64,000 nt of DNA, taken from assembly GCA_030407315.1 (NCBI GenBank), contig JALQPE010000422.1, positions 22,553 to 86,552 of the forward strand. Reading direction: 5' to 3'. Under the pieces are notes generated by a model, which was not told where the DNA came from, ran no database searches, and saw nothing but the letters and a program-made list of their open reading frames with translations. The position numbers were made by a program, and so were the translations under genes. Numbering within the stretch: position 1 is the stretch's first letter; every line of letters starts with the position of its first letter. This DNA comes from Asparagopsis taxiformis. Taxonomy: Eukaryota > Rhodophyta > Florideophyceae > Bonnemaisoniales > Bonnemaisoniaceae. Positions 12,601 through 24,537 of the stretch are shown here, piece by piece.

Positions 12601-13956
12601 CTTCGATCAGCAGGTTCATACCGTGCTTGACATCCTTGTGAGACAGGCCCCAGAGATACTGGAGTGTGGTCAGCGGTATGGACGATTGCTTCTGAAGCAC
12701 ACTGAGCGATTGGAACAGCTTCGTGAGGCAAACTGTTCCGACCTTCCATTTCTGCTCTGCTGCATCTAAACTCGATTGCAAGGAGGCGTACAAACCCAAG
12801 TGTTCCAAGCTCTCGGTCTCACCAAGTTGTTGCGCGTTATGCTGCAGTGCATCCCAATACCGAATCCATGCTGCTTCTTTGGAGCCGTCGGCAAGTTGAT
12901 TCATTTCACGAAGAACGGAAGTACCTGCAACACAGAGAGCTAGTGGGACACCGGCGCAGGTCTTGACAATGTTTTCCATGGCGTCTCTATTTTCGGTCGG
13001 AGAGAGTTCAGTGTCGATGGCTCTACTTGAGCGTAGAAGCACAGAATTCGCTTTGCTGTTTCAGTATCTGACGCATCCGGAATCACATCAATTTGGACGT
13101 CGTGAAGAGGAATGCGTGCCACACCATGATCCCTGGTCGATGTGAGCAGCTTGAGGGACGCAGATGGCAGCTTACGCACAGCAGCGCAAAATTCCTTGAG
13201 CAGAGCGTACAAGGTGTCGGACACATCCCAGACGTCATCGAAAATAAGCAGAATGTTTTGGTCCTTGAGCTGATCGAGAAATTTCTGCAACAGCACAGTT
13301 GGAGATTTATCAGAGGCGGACATGCGCAGAAAATCGTCGAGAAACTGGGGACAAGCTGCTCGCACAAACTCTTCTAGCTGCATCATCAATTTCGAAACGG
13401 TGGCGTCCTGGCCAATCGAAATGAACCATATGCCGTCGGGGTATCTCGCCCAGATGTCACTGTCATACCCAATTTCCTTGACAATGGTTGTCTTTCCAGC
13501 GCCGCCCATACCGACAAGGGCGACAGTGTTGCGTCCACGTGTGCGAGAGAGGAGTTCTTGTTTGGCTCTACTCTCTGGGTGTGGGATTGTTGGGAAAGTC
13601 GAGGACGGCGGCGTGATTTGGTGGAACATGGAAAGTGTTTGGCTGTCTGGCTGGTCGGTTAGAGAGAGAAAACCTACCTCCCATTTTGAGATCGGTGATG
13701 GCGGAGGCGGCGGCTAGAGCGGCTAGTCGTTTCAGTATGAAAGGAGGGGCAATGGGCGTTTCACAGAGCGGAGGGCTGAAACGGCTTTGGCGGAAATTTG
13801 AATACGGTGTGGAATGGAGCCGTCAAGGGCGGGGGGAAGGAGCGTCCTACAGCACGTTTGGTGGGGAGGAGGTAGAGGAGGGGGCGGTGAAGGGTTTAGG
13901 AGATGAGTCTTAGCTGAACAAGCGGGAGAGACGGGATATCGTTGAGGGCGCGTCAC
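9690..13956 (-). pseudogene. NB-ARC / WD40 / TIR protein (NLR-like), copy 1, frameshifted
   Basis: Read right to left. A proline-rich start may begin at 13956. The NB-ARC ATPase (13629-12940) has the P-loop GMGGAGKTT, Walker B LLIFDDVWD and TSTRD sensor motif. The frame then changes near 13040 and continues 13042-11213 with GVPLALCVAGT (GLPL motif), a helical region (LTVHDLVHDFAARLAEG) and WD40 repeats (for example VLVSGSWDRTLRIWDVD). Further shifts follow at about 11250 and 10800. A TIR domain lies at about 10237-9945, but its first strand is altered and shifted (HAGPDKN is readable only in another frame). Related proteins use NB-ARC as an oligomerisation switch, WD40 for sensing and TIR as an NAD-cleaving or signalling output. 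At least four frame changes make this copy nonfunctional unless the assembly is wrong. Copy 2 at 19.6-23.9 kb is the closest relative here and has the same order. The role in immunity is inferred from the architecture only. Confidence 0.8.
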
Positions 13957-14067
13957 CGGGAGATTCGTATTGGGATAAGGTGGCGGACGGGGATGGGTTG
14001 GTTGTCGGGGGCAATGGAGAGAACAAAATTTGTCGCGGTGGAGTTGGAGATAGCGTTTTCGAGACGT

Positions 14068-14154
14068 GGTAATGTTAGACTATAAAGAATGTTGTGCCTG
14101 CGCAGACACTAGAGTTGGCATGTCGCCTGGTTATATGAATATCCCAACAGGTAA
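14068..14154 (-). repeat. Solo 77-bp LTR with 5-bp target duplication
   Basis: The repeat is 14073-14149, beginning TGTTAGACTATAAAG and ending ATATCCCAACA on the plus strand. It is flanked by GGTAA on both sides (14068-14072 and 14150-14154). It matches both ends of the TRIM element at 40103-40581, and the strand is taken from that element. A solo LTR arises by recombination between the two LTRs of an inserted copy. It lies about 115 bp upstream of the possible start of the NLR gene. Confidence 0.88.
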
Positions 14155-14992
14155 CCCAGGCAACAGGAGGAAGTTTGAGTGAGATTGTAGTATGCAATGA
14201 TTGCACAGTAGGTGTTATCGTCGAGGTCAACGATGACCTTGTGCTTACCTCCGCCGGCGAGTGCGGCCGCCTATGAATACAATACGTTCTGCTTACAGTT
14301 GGTAGTTAGGTATGATCATCCGACAGTAGACGATGCTTACTGGCCATGCACTGGACTACAGGAACACTTGTTGGTCTGGGACAGGTGCATTACACCGAAC
14401 GACTCATCAAAATACAAGTGGGAGACTAGACAACTCGTGCGCGGTTGAGTCGAACATAGCAAACGACTGGGGCCGTTGCTGCCGCGATCAATTATGTGTA
14501 AGGAAATGGAGTGTGGGAGACGGTTGCGCGAGCTCGGGAACAGGGAGGGACGTAGCTCGTAGGGACGAAGCCGGCGACGGCATCGGTGGTTGGTGCCTGT
14601 CGACCTGTCGCAGTGAAAGTGCCGTGCAAGCCGATTTTTTTTGGAGGCGTGACGTCACTCCATGTGTCCCGTGTCGTGTGCCGTTCACGGTGCACATCAC
14701 ATCGCAACCAGAGAGTCTCGGGTCGAGACGCGGCCAGCAATGTGCGCAAGTCATACAGGTGCACCTTTACGACTGTCTGGCCTGTCACAGATGAACAAGT
14801 GTCCGTCGTGCGGAATATCTCTGGTGTGACAACAACGAGGGAACTGACACATGTGAAATACGTAGTTTGCGCCAGTGATTGCACGTGTATCCCACTATTT
14901 ACTGCACTCGTATCCGCCTGTCAGAGATCAACAAGTGTTGCTCGTCGCCTCAACTCCCGTTTCATTGCTGCCCCAACTCACTGTCTCACAAA
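14155..14992. other. Intergenic with one LTR-end remnant
   Basis: No gene is recognised. Bases 14309-14325 are identical to the U3 end of the copia-3 LTR (15133-15149), 17 bp in all, so this is probably a fragment of a second copy. A 240-residue open frame crossing this area is Cys/Arg-rich and has no recognisable domain. Confidence 0.4.
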
Positions 14993-15149
14993 TGTTGGAC
15001 TAGAAACAATGTTGTGCCTGATGATATTGAGGTATCTACTCTCGCGTTCACATACCACTTTATTCCTCTGCGTCGTCAGACGGCGATGGTTTAAATGCTG
15101 TTCCTACAAATACTGTAATGCAGTCTGCGAGTGGTATGATCATCCGACA
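14993..15149 (-). repeat. 3' LTR of copia-3
   Basis: A 157-bp segment bounded by TG and CA, directly downstream of a copia RNase H end on the minus strand. The end TGTTGGACTAGAAACAATG resembles the corresponding end of the solo LTR and TRIM (TGTTAGACTATAAAGAATG), including the following TTGTGCCTG. This suggests copia-3 and the TRIM are relatives. Confidence 0.7.
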
Positions 15150-15400
15150 GTCGCCGCACGGGATGGCGTAGTTAGCCGTAGCAGTTTGATTTGTTGGCGT
15201 AACTGTGCAGGTTTCAGTGCCTTGGTAAGGATGTCAGCGGCATTCGCGGAGGTCGGAACGTGTTTGACCGCAATTCGCCCGCGTTCGATTTGTTCCTTGA
15301 GGAAGTGATACTTCACATCGATGTGTTTGGACTTGGGCGTGGGATGTGAAGTGTTGGCGGTGGTTACGGCGCCAGCGTTGTCCATGAATAAAGAGGTAGG
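15140..15400 (-). pseudogene. Copia-3 RNase H C-terminal fragment
   Basis: The frame reads MDNAGAVTTANTSHPTPKSK, then HIDVKYHFLKEQ and ADILTKAL. These are the last motifs of copia RNase H, which removes the RNA strand during cDNA synthesis. The rest of the element is missing: upstream sequence ends at about 15400-15440, where an NLR fragment on the opposite strand begins. The end of the frame runs into the LTR, as in copia-2. Confidence 0.8.
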
Positions 15401-15439
15401 TGCAAAAGCCGTGAATTTTCCTACGTATTAATTTTCCAA

Positions 15440-16558
15440 ATCCCTCTATTAATGGCTGTGTTCAACAGGACATCGAGAGAGATTGAGGTGAGAAGAGCTG
15501 AAGATGTTGCTCAAGGGAAAGGGGAAATGATCAACAAATTCAAACCCGATCGCTATGTTTATCGAGTTGCAGTATGTAGTGGTGGAGGACTGGTTGCGTA
15601 TTGCGGATTCCCAGAGTTGACTGTATTCATGGTGGATATTTCAAGTGGTGAGACGGTGCATACATTTTCGGATGTGGAGGACTGGGCGGGAACGCTCGAA
15701 GATCGCAAAACTATGGGCATAAAACCAGCTGTATCAAATTTATATTTCAATACAGAAGGGACTGTTCTCAGTGCTGAAGCTCTCGCCCAAACAACACGTG
15801 ATGGAGAAAGAGTGAAGGAATCTATGTCATGGAATGTCAACCCACCCGCCATTCGAAACCAAATTGTGGTAGAAAACGGCCATGAATCGGCCAAAACCAC
15901 CAGAAACAGTCATTTGCGCCTTTTCTGCAATCTAGCAGAGGATTAGTTTTGCTATTCAGGTGCCCTTCAAATGGAGCACATCAACAGCACCATCACTGTT
16001 GCTACACCGGATCACACACCCTGTTAGGTGAGTTACTCCCCTGCAACACATCGCTTCTGAGCTTCAAAGGATGATGGAGGGTTACAGTTTGTACAACTGG
16101 TGACAGAGGACACCAAGCTAGAAGAATAGGACGAACCGCAACTACCTCCTCTCGTCAATGCGACAAGTACTGGCACGCAGCGACAACCTTCTGATAGCAA
16201 CAGCAGCAAGGAAAAGAAGAAAGGCAAGGTATTCATTAGTCATGCCGGCCCGGACAAGGACACCATTGCGCAAGTTGCTTACGACAAGCTGACCGAGCTG
16301 GGATTCGAAGTGTTCTTCGACAGAGAGGAATTGCAACCCGGACAGAACGCACCGAAGAAGATGGATGAGGAGATGGAGTCTGCTTCGATTGCTGTTGTAA
16401 TATTATCACCTGAATTTCCAGCGCGAAAATGGACTATGCGAGAGTTGTTATGCTTCCTGCGACGGTTTGCAGAGTATGGGGAACGTGGTGTGATAATCAT
16501 CCCCGTATTCTACCGTCTTAGCATGGCTGAATGCGGAGATATGGAGAGCAGGGCCTAG
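15440..16558 (+). pseudogene. NLR fragment, copy 3: WD40 end plus TIR domain
   Basis: Bases 15452-15946 encode the last WD40-like part (MAVFNRTSREIEVRRAEDV), closely matching the NLR copy at 9.7-14 kb. After a decayed stretch with stops (about 15946-16140), a frame ending at 16558 encodes a linker rich in Ser and Lys, then a full TIR domain. It runs from VFISHAGPDKDTIAQ through FEVFFDREELQPGQN and VILSPEFPARKWTMREL to GVIIIPVFYRLS. The Glu in KWTMREL lies where plant and SARM1 TIR NADases have their catalytic Glu. This is the cleanest TIR of the family here. The NB-ARC part and most of the propeller are absent. The 5' break coincides with the copia-3 fragment, so a transposon-linked rearrangement is likely. 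Confidence 0.8.
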
Positions 16559-19558
16559 CACACGGCAGGAAAGTAAATGAGTGTTCGAGTGGGTGTTTAC
16601 AGATTTCTAGACAGTTTCTACAATGCATAGCTAGGCGAGGTATAGTGCAGAGGATTGAACAATGCGAGCAGCATATTCAAATATGTCAGCCACAAGTTGG
16701 GATGGTGCACTGCGGTTGCAGATGAAACAACGCCTGACGAAATCCAGTTTATCAAGTTGCGTACGCCGATTGCAAAACGTTTCGTTTCTTCTTCAACGCA
16801 TACACCAGGAAGTTCAACTGGCTCTATTGCTTGCAGCAGCGCACATCGAGGTCACAACATAACAGTGACCATCCGACTTGTTACATGAACATAATTACAC
16901 TATCGCATTCCGATGCACACGCTACTCGATCGAAGGATAGAACCTTTCGCATGAACCCACTTTGGCAAAACAATGCACCAAAACTGGGGATGCTGTCGGT
17001 TAAGCAGTGCAATCGCACACTTGTATGACTAGACATCACTTTGTATTCCTTCAAGTGTGAGCGAAGCGAGTTGGGCGCGTCACATTTTCAACCACCCAGT
17101 CTCGAGGCGATATGACTGATTACAGAGATTACGATTCCCAATGTCAGGGTGAAGGTTGCTCGTATTTGGTGGTGCACCTGATGCGCGTCTATCTGATATT
17201 CCAATACACAACAACAGCGTGCAGGGCTGAGCCGAATGTTTCCAGACGAAATGGGGATGCAGCCAATATCTTGTGTTCTTGGCGACGTTGGCAATGCAGA
17301 CAAGCCTGTCTCGTCACATTTCTTTTGTGACAGCTGCAAAAGATCTCTGTTCACATGTTGTGAACGATGCTTACGAAGCCGGCGCAAGTATGCCAGCAGA
17401 TGCAACGCGTTCTGAGCTCTTCGCTTGTGGCTCCGCTCGAACCGCTTCGTCGCTGTTGTTGCCGAGGAAGACCCGCGACCATCGCAACGGAGAGTCTGAA
17501 AGTGCTGTCGACAGACGGAATGCCAGATTACAGATCTCCTACCTTTGTACGGGTCAATGATATCGACCCTCTTGTCCCGATGTGCACCAATTAGATCAAC
17601 TTGTCCCCACGAAAGACACATGGCATCTTTTGGTTGGCCTTGAAAACAGAGCCGTGAAAAATTACCCATAATACAGTATCGCCCCATCAGCATCTCCAGA
17701 ACTGGTGCCGCCTTCTGCGACTGAAATGTGACAAGCCATGTGGAACAGCGCTTATTTCAACTTTTAGCAATTCCGAAAATCGCAAAGATTCCCAAACTTT
17801 CTCCACCGCCATCGTTTCCAAAGCGCGAGCGCTAATGACGCCCCCACTCATCCGCTCCACAGAGACCAGTTGGACACAGACCCAGAACTACACTAGACCA
17901 CCCTCGTTCAGTCCACCAGTCTCCACTACCACCGCCACAACCACCGCCATGGCATGCACTGTTACGATCGCGCGACCCAATTCGCGCCCCTGCTTGCATC
18001 CATCTGTCTCTGCGCGCTTGTTTCTCTCCACGAGTATCAAGCGCTATCATGCATATTGAATCATGATACTCACCTGCAAGATTGCATTCCGCACGCCATC
18101 ACGTACGAAAAGCACATCAACAATTTCCGACTACTAACAGTATTTCTGCCAAAATGTCCCAATTCTCTTGCGCCCTTCATCCCGTGCAGTTGTTGAAGAG
18201 CGCATCCGGTTCGCACAATGAGCAAGCGCGAAACACAAGCAGAAAACATCCATTTCGTAACATCTCACGCATCGCATCTGGAAAATAAGACGACTGTCTC
18301 CCGTGTTTCCATCCACGCTTTCCGCTCTGCGACCTCCTTCCTGTTGTCGTCTTTCAAATATACTCCAGAGTCCAATCGAAAGCGGCCAAAACGCGCCCAG
18401 CATGCGATTTTTCTCCAACCAAATCAACACATGCGACATATGAAATTTCCTACACATCGAGCAGATCAGATCGATTGTACGTTCGTCATCCTTCAATCAT
18501 GATACAATCAGCCATTCAATGCTTGTGCTGGTCTGACCTTTGTCGACTCATCTCAGCACGGCAACGTTGTAAATTGTCCAAATCCGTACTTCATCTGCAG
18601 TTTGTGCACCAGAACATGTTCGAATGGGATGGTCTACGCAGATTCGATTCGCAGCACACTAGCGTGGCTCAAATCGCGGCAGTTTGATTCCGCAACGCAA
18701 CGCGAAATTGTGCTGCGCTCAACGCCGCCATGTTCCATCCATCCTTCGCATCTCCGCAGTTTTTTTTCCGAGATTTCTGCGCTGAAATTCCGCGCATATT
18801 CGCATCGACAATCTACGCGCGCAGCGAAACGTCACAGCAGTAAGACACTCAGACCGAAAACGCAGCACCCCGAATGCTAAGGTAGCACTCACTCATTCTC
18901 ACGAATCTCATTCAACTTGCATTGCGTACACTACAATATGTTGCACTCGACGCCGGTATTCTCGAAGCGCAGTCTCCACGTGTCTTGGCCGCCAGCCGTC
19001 ACTTGATCTATGCGCCATGCGCTGCCGTATCCTTCATGAAATTCCATTGCCCACACATTGGCATCCACCGTTGTGGACCGGTTGCATTTCGCAGTGGCTC
19101 CGCGACCGCTCAATTCCCCTGCATTGATGTGAAACGATGACCCCATCTGCGACTGCGCGCACGCTAACAGATCGTTGCCAATTTTCATTGTCTATATCTC
19201 ACGCGCGTGCTACAACACATACAGCATAAACCTCGCCGGCATCGTTTTGGACTAGTGCGAGGGGGTACAACTAAAACTGGCCGTTTGCGCACGTTATCAC
19301 CGTCACCGTGCAACGGGGAGCAAACTCGATGCAGCTGATATATCGCACGCATTTTCCAAAACGAATCATATCCAAGTGCTCATCCGTATAATTGTCTACT
19401 TAGGTCAATTTGCGCCCTTCATCTCTACCGGACTCCAATAAATCTAACTTTCAGTCACATACCAGATCATGAGTGAATTCGTTTTCTTTATCAACCATAT
19501 CTACACTTACTACACAGAATGTATTCTGAACTGTTAGCTGCTGGGTCCAGCAGCCCTT
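16559..19558. other. 3-kb region without a recognised gene
   Basis: Several open frames exist. The longest are 17088-17693 on the minus strand (201 codons, Arg/His/Cys-rich) and 18931-19188 on the minus strand (85 codons, fairly protein-like, starting MKIGNDLLACAQSQMG). Neither shows a family I recognise. No transposon ends or tandem repeats were found. A diverged host gene with small introns cannot be excluded around 18.0-19.2 kb. Confidence 0.35.
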
Positions 19559-19559
19559 C

Positions 19560-22500
19560 CGCTTTCAAGCCGCGTGTTGGCCTCTTCAACCGCCGTTGCT
19601 ATTGTCTGCGCAACTCTTTCTGTTTCTCCTTCTCTTCGGCGCTATCCCCATTCGTTACCCCCTGCTTGTTTTCAATTCCAGTCACACTCCTCAGGGACTG
19701 CAATCCCTTCAACACATCTCCGATCGTCAACTCCTGTTGCATTGCCATCCACTTCAGGAATCCCTCCTTGAAAAACACGTTTTCTCCATCTTCATCAACC
19801 ACACTAAATAGCGAATTCGCATTTCGGCAATCTTCCAGCGTCAACGGTAAAACACTGGAATGATAATCATTTCGCGTTCGCCACCCTTGCGGAATCGCTC
19901 CAGGAAACACATAAGCTCCTTGAGCGTCCACTTGCGAGCAGCGAACTCCGGCGAAAGTATGACAACCGCAATCTTTGCTGTGCGCATTGCCTTGATCATC
20001 TTCTGCCATGCGTTTTGTCCGGGCCGGAGCTCTGCGCGGTCCAGAAACACCTTGAAGCCGAGTGCGACCAACAGTTCGTAACAGTGGTTCGGCGATGGAG
20101 GAGAACTTGTTCGGTACCGAGGAGTTGTCGGTACCGGCGTGGCTGATGAACACGTCGTAGACTTCATCTGATTCGGTTTCAATGGTTGTGTCTTGTAACG
20201 GGGATGGACGAGGTAGATGGACGGGTGGCAGAGGAGGTTCATCACGCGTTGGAAGATTAGTGCTCTCTGTGATGAGATCGACATGAACAAATCCACGACG
20301 AGTATCTAAAACCAATAGCCTAGACATATCAGGGACATAATGAACCCCATTGATCTGACCCTCCAAAGTGGCTATCGTAAAAGGTGAGCCGTCTTGCACG
20401 CATTTCACATTCTGTGCAGTTCGAAAGCCAAGAAACGAGAAGTGCCGATCGCAATCCAGGCGTGGAATTGCATAGCTGTGAGATGCAGCATTGTTGTCAT
20501 CTTCATGTGGTTCGTCTAACAATTCTCCAGATGACGCCTTCCACGAAAGGGGCTTCCATTCGAACGCCAAGACCTGGAAGTCTTCAGTTGCGGTTACGAC
20601 TGCAAGAGCTGAAACAATGTCATCATCTGAACTGAACTGTAGCGAATGAACATATGGACAGACGCCTACATAGATTGATGAAATATCTATTCCAATGGGT
20701 ATTGCCGACAGCTTCCACCGTCCAGAATCAGAGAGAGAATGCAGCAAATTTCCATTGCGTGCATCAAAAATATGCAACCTAGATGCCCTAATTTCAGAAA
20801 CCGCAACGGTGTGCTGGTCGTTTGACACAGCGAGTATGTCCAGGCAAAATTCATCGGTGTAGTTGAAGCTGGAAATGACGCGATCGATGCGCTGAGATAC
20901 GTCACGCACATTGCGTATCTCCATATATTTTAACCGCGTTTTGCACGTCACCATTGTTTCCCCATCGGCAGAAACTGCAAATAATCTCACGCCAGGTAAG
21001 AATTCATCTTCTTCCTTAATATCGCCAAACTCCCGGACATCCCAGACATGTATCTGTTCGTCAGCAAACCCGAATAATTCAGAGCCGTCTCCGAAACACA
21101 TATCATCACAATTATACATCGATGCTTGTGGAAGAATATGCACCAATGTTGCCTCGCCTTCGCCATTGTTCACCTGCCAGACACATATTTTTCCCGAAGG
21201 ATGCTGGCAGAACAGTAGCTGCCCATCATTACTGAACAAAACACATCCCCCAAATTTCTTATGTTCACCTGACAACGCCCATAGCTGCGCTCCACCCTGC
21301 ACATTCCATAGCTGGAGAGATTCATCTTTCGATCCGGATGCTAGTAGTTTGCCGTCAACGCTTAACGCCACGCTGGTCACTGCATCTGAGTGCCCCTCTA
21401 ACAAATTCGCCTGACCCTCGAAATTCGCCGTGTCCCAGACACGGACTGTGGAATCTTTTGAACCAGAAACCATTACAGTGTCATTTCCTCCAGCTGCCAG
21501 CGAAGTCACTTCATCGTCATGTGCATCGACAATTGTAAGAGTGCTCCCGCTGCTTATGTCCATCACTAATATTCGTCCTCGATCAGTACCGAGAACCACT
21601 TTCTCCAGTGATGGAAGAACTTGCATGCAACCTGTCTTTTCTTCGTCTTCTAGCTCACCCTGCATTGCTCTCCACTGCTCGTACTCTTTCCAAATAATCA
21701 CTTCTCCTGCTTCGCTGCATGAGAATATCAACCCTGACATGCGGTCCACAAATACCGCCTTGATTTCATAATCTTCTTCATGGCCAACGAGCGACGTCTT
21801 CAGCGACCCATCACGGCCATTCACTACCAACACCTTTCCTTCTCCCGCTCCCTGAACGATATCTCCTCCTGCCCCAACACACGAGCAATCTCCGCAATCC
21901 TCCAGCTGCAGTACTCGTCTCAGCGTGCTCCTCCCGCTCACCAACAATCCACGCCCAGCACGAGCCCAAGGCCGCTGTCCGAAACGCTCAATACTGCAAA
22001 CTATTCTTTCCACGACTCCACTCTCGCTTATTACATCTTGCAGCCGCCCATGCAATTGAAACGTACATTCAGAACGATTTTTCATGCAGAACGGTATCAT
22101 AGAAAGCTCCATGGCCCGCTCGACAACGGCAATATCGCGCACTATCTTTCTTCCAGTTTCTGTCTGCCCATTCTTCTCTAAATACTTTCGCAACAGCACC
22201 AGTTCCGCTATTATCTTCTGAAACGGTGTTTCCTCCTTGTTCTCATTCTTTCTCTCTATCCAACGGTAATTGGTCAGCAACTGCAGCACTTCCATCACCC
22301 GCCCAGCTCCGAGCAGGTGTCGCACAATGTTGTCCATCATGTACTTGTCCGTCACAACTAGTTTCCACCATTCATTTTCTTCCGCGCCACTTGATTCTTC
22401 TACTTCACGACCTTCTTCATCTCCAGCCCTTCCTCTCATCGATACCCGGTACGCATCAACGAGCCGATTATGCCACTTTCCTACTCCCTCGCTCCCCTCC

Positions 22501-23898
22501 GCCATTTCCACACACATGTCGTGAATAAGATCATGCAGACGTATCCCCAACACTAACCCTCCCTCCTCTTGATCTAGCGATACTAGACTGTGCCTCGATA
22601 GCATTCGCACTTCCGCAAGCACATCCCCCACCCCCCACAGCTTCTCATCGTACACAATGGAAGACACATCTGCTTCTCCATATGCTTAACGAGTGAAACA
22701 TTTCTCTCACACCGTCATCACTCTTTCCCCTCCCACTTCTTCTCCAGCGATTCCAGGCTAGATTGAAAAGCCCGCATTGAGTCCCCCATGTCTGTTTCCC
22801 ACTTCCGAACCTCCAAGCTGCCCTGTATTCTTCTTCAGACTCTCCCAATACTGTAGAACTGCATCCTGTCTACCCATTTTCGTGCATGCACCGAACAAAT
22901 CTTGCATTGCAGACCCAGCAACGCTCAGAGCGAGTGGTAGTCCCGCACAAACGTCAATAATCTTGTCCAATGCTTCACGGTTGGGAGCCGAAAATGAGGA
23001 AAGCGTGTCGTGGTTGATGCCGGCGTAGCAGCACAGAATCTCAACACACGTGTCCCTGCGCAAGTCTTCAGGACTAACAGAAATCGACACGTCATGCGTC
23101 GGTACACGACCAATCTCCTCATTCCTGGTCGACGTCAACACCTTGCAACAGGCTCCCTCGATCCCTTGAACAGCTTTGCAGGCGCAGTCCACCAGATTGT
23201 ATACGCAGGGGTCGAGATCCCACACGTCATCAAATATGAGGAGAAAGCGTTTTGCAGCTAGGAGGTTAACGAGCTCCTCCATCATGATGAGATGGGTATT
23301 CTCCTTTGCAGCGAGTTGAGAGAATTTTCGGAAGGAAATGTGGGAACCTCGGTGACAATCACCTCAAGCTGATCCAGGAGTTTCTGCACCTTGGCATCGT
23401 GACCGAGTTGAAAGAACTGAATGCCATGAGGAAATTTAGCATAGACGTCTGGAAGTCTGCCGAGGGCGCGGAGGATGGTTGTTTTTCCTGCACCACCCAT
23501 GCCGACGAGTGCAATGGCATTTTGATTTGGGTTGTCGGAGAGGAGAGCGCGCTTGGCCTTGCTTTCTGGAGTGCGGGAGTTGTGGGAGAAGTCTAGAATC
23601 TGGCGGGTATTGCGGGGGACGGAGAAGACGGTGGGCTTTGGCGGATGAGATGTTGCGCAGGAGATGAAGCGGGAGCAGAGTTGGGAGGTGGGTTACATAG
23701 CTGGGACGCAGGAGGACATGTAGAGGATGACGGGAGTTGTTGCTGGAAAGAGGGCGAAGCATGCGTAGCATGGGTTGTGGTTGGAGGTGGAGGGGTCGCT
23801 CGATGCGCAAGGTCGGATACGGGGGCTTGATGGGAGACCGGGGTGCCGGTGGCGGGCATGGGAGCGGATTGGTTTGTTCGGTCGCAGGAATTGTTCAT
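19560..23898 (-). pseudogene. NB-ARC / WD40 / TIR protein (NLR-like), copy 2, best preserved
   Basis: A proline-rich N terminus may start at ATG 23898. The NB-ARC follows: P-loop GMGGAGKTT near 23500, LLIFDDVWDLD near 23230, TSTRNEE and GLPLALSVAGS near 22940. After frame changes near 23283 and 22760-22680 there is one open frame of 1022 codons (22667-19599). Its order is a helical region (RLHDLIHDMCVEMAEG), WD40 repeats at residues about 255-700 (VSGSKDSTVRVWD, LASGSKDESLQLWN), an acidic linker, then a TIR start at residue 836 (YDVFISHAGTDNSS). The middle of the TIR (FKVFLDRAELRPGQN, SPEFAARKWTLKEL, IIIPVFYR) is read in another frame at 20296-19841. The last 75 residues return to the first frame. 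So the TIR holds a pair of compensating shifts. With four or five indels corrected this would be a full-length protein of about 1,400 residues. An immune or death-effector role is inferred from architecture. Confidence 0.82.
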
Positions 23899-24370
23899 GG
23901 CTACTCGCGTATTTGGAGAGGAGACACAGAGAAGAATGTTAGTTCTGGAGACGAATAGTACGGATGATGTGGGGCGCGCGAAAGTTCACTTGGTGAGGGT
24001 GAGAGTTTGGGGAAAGGAGAATGGTTTGATTGCGGGGCGTGGAGGTAGAGTCGCTACGTTGTTTGTGTTTGAGAAATGCAGTGAGATGTTGGGCAAGGAT
24101 GGGTTGAACGGGCGGAAGTAGTTTGGTGACGTGAAGCCAGGTTAGCACACTCTGTAGTGCATTGTAGTAAATGTGTCATGTTTACAATAACAATGAAAGG
24201 ACAGATGCATTGCTGGGAAGAGCGTTTGTCTCCATTGAAAGTGTGGCAACAGTGTCGTCATCCAACAAGCGAGCTGTAGCGCTGCTGACGATTGGCGGGA
24301 AAAAATATAGCCACGTGGACACCACGCGGTACTGCAGTAACTACATTTAACATCCTCCCCACTTTCCGCT
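23899..24370. other. Upstream region of NLR copy 2
   Basis: No gene is recognised. It should contain the promoter of the NLR gene that begins near 23898 on the minus strand. The right edge is cut by the copia-2 insertion. Confidence 0.4.
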
Positions 24371-24375
24371 TGTCG

Positions 24376-24537
24376 TGTGGAAAGAACTGTTGTTCCTTGA
24401 TCGTTTTACTGTGAAGATGGACGGACGACGGAGATTAAGTACTAGTCATGTACTGTAATTACAATGGTGTAAAGTAAGTTATTTGTTAAGGAGTCTTGAA
24501 GTGGACGCGGTGCGTATAGGAAGTAAGTTATTTGTCA
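24376..24537 (-). repeat. 3' LTR of copia-2, with 49-bp extension
   Basis: 162 bp. It is identical over most of its length to the other LTR but carries 49 extra bp at its U3 start, between two copies of AAGTAAGTTATTTGT (plus strand). Confidence 0.9.

Noticed and set aside
14586..15308. 240-codon frame on the plus strand
   Set aside because: Cys/Arg-rich with no domain; it runs through the copia-3 LTR and antisense to its RNase H.
17088..17693. 201-codon frame on the minus strand
   Set aside because: No recognisable motif and biased composition; kept only as part of an unassigned region.
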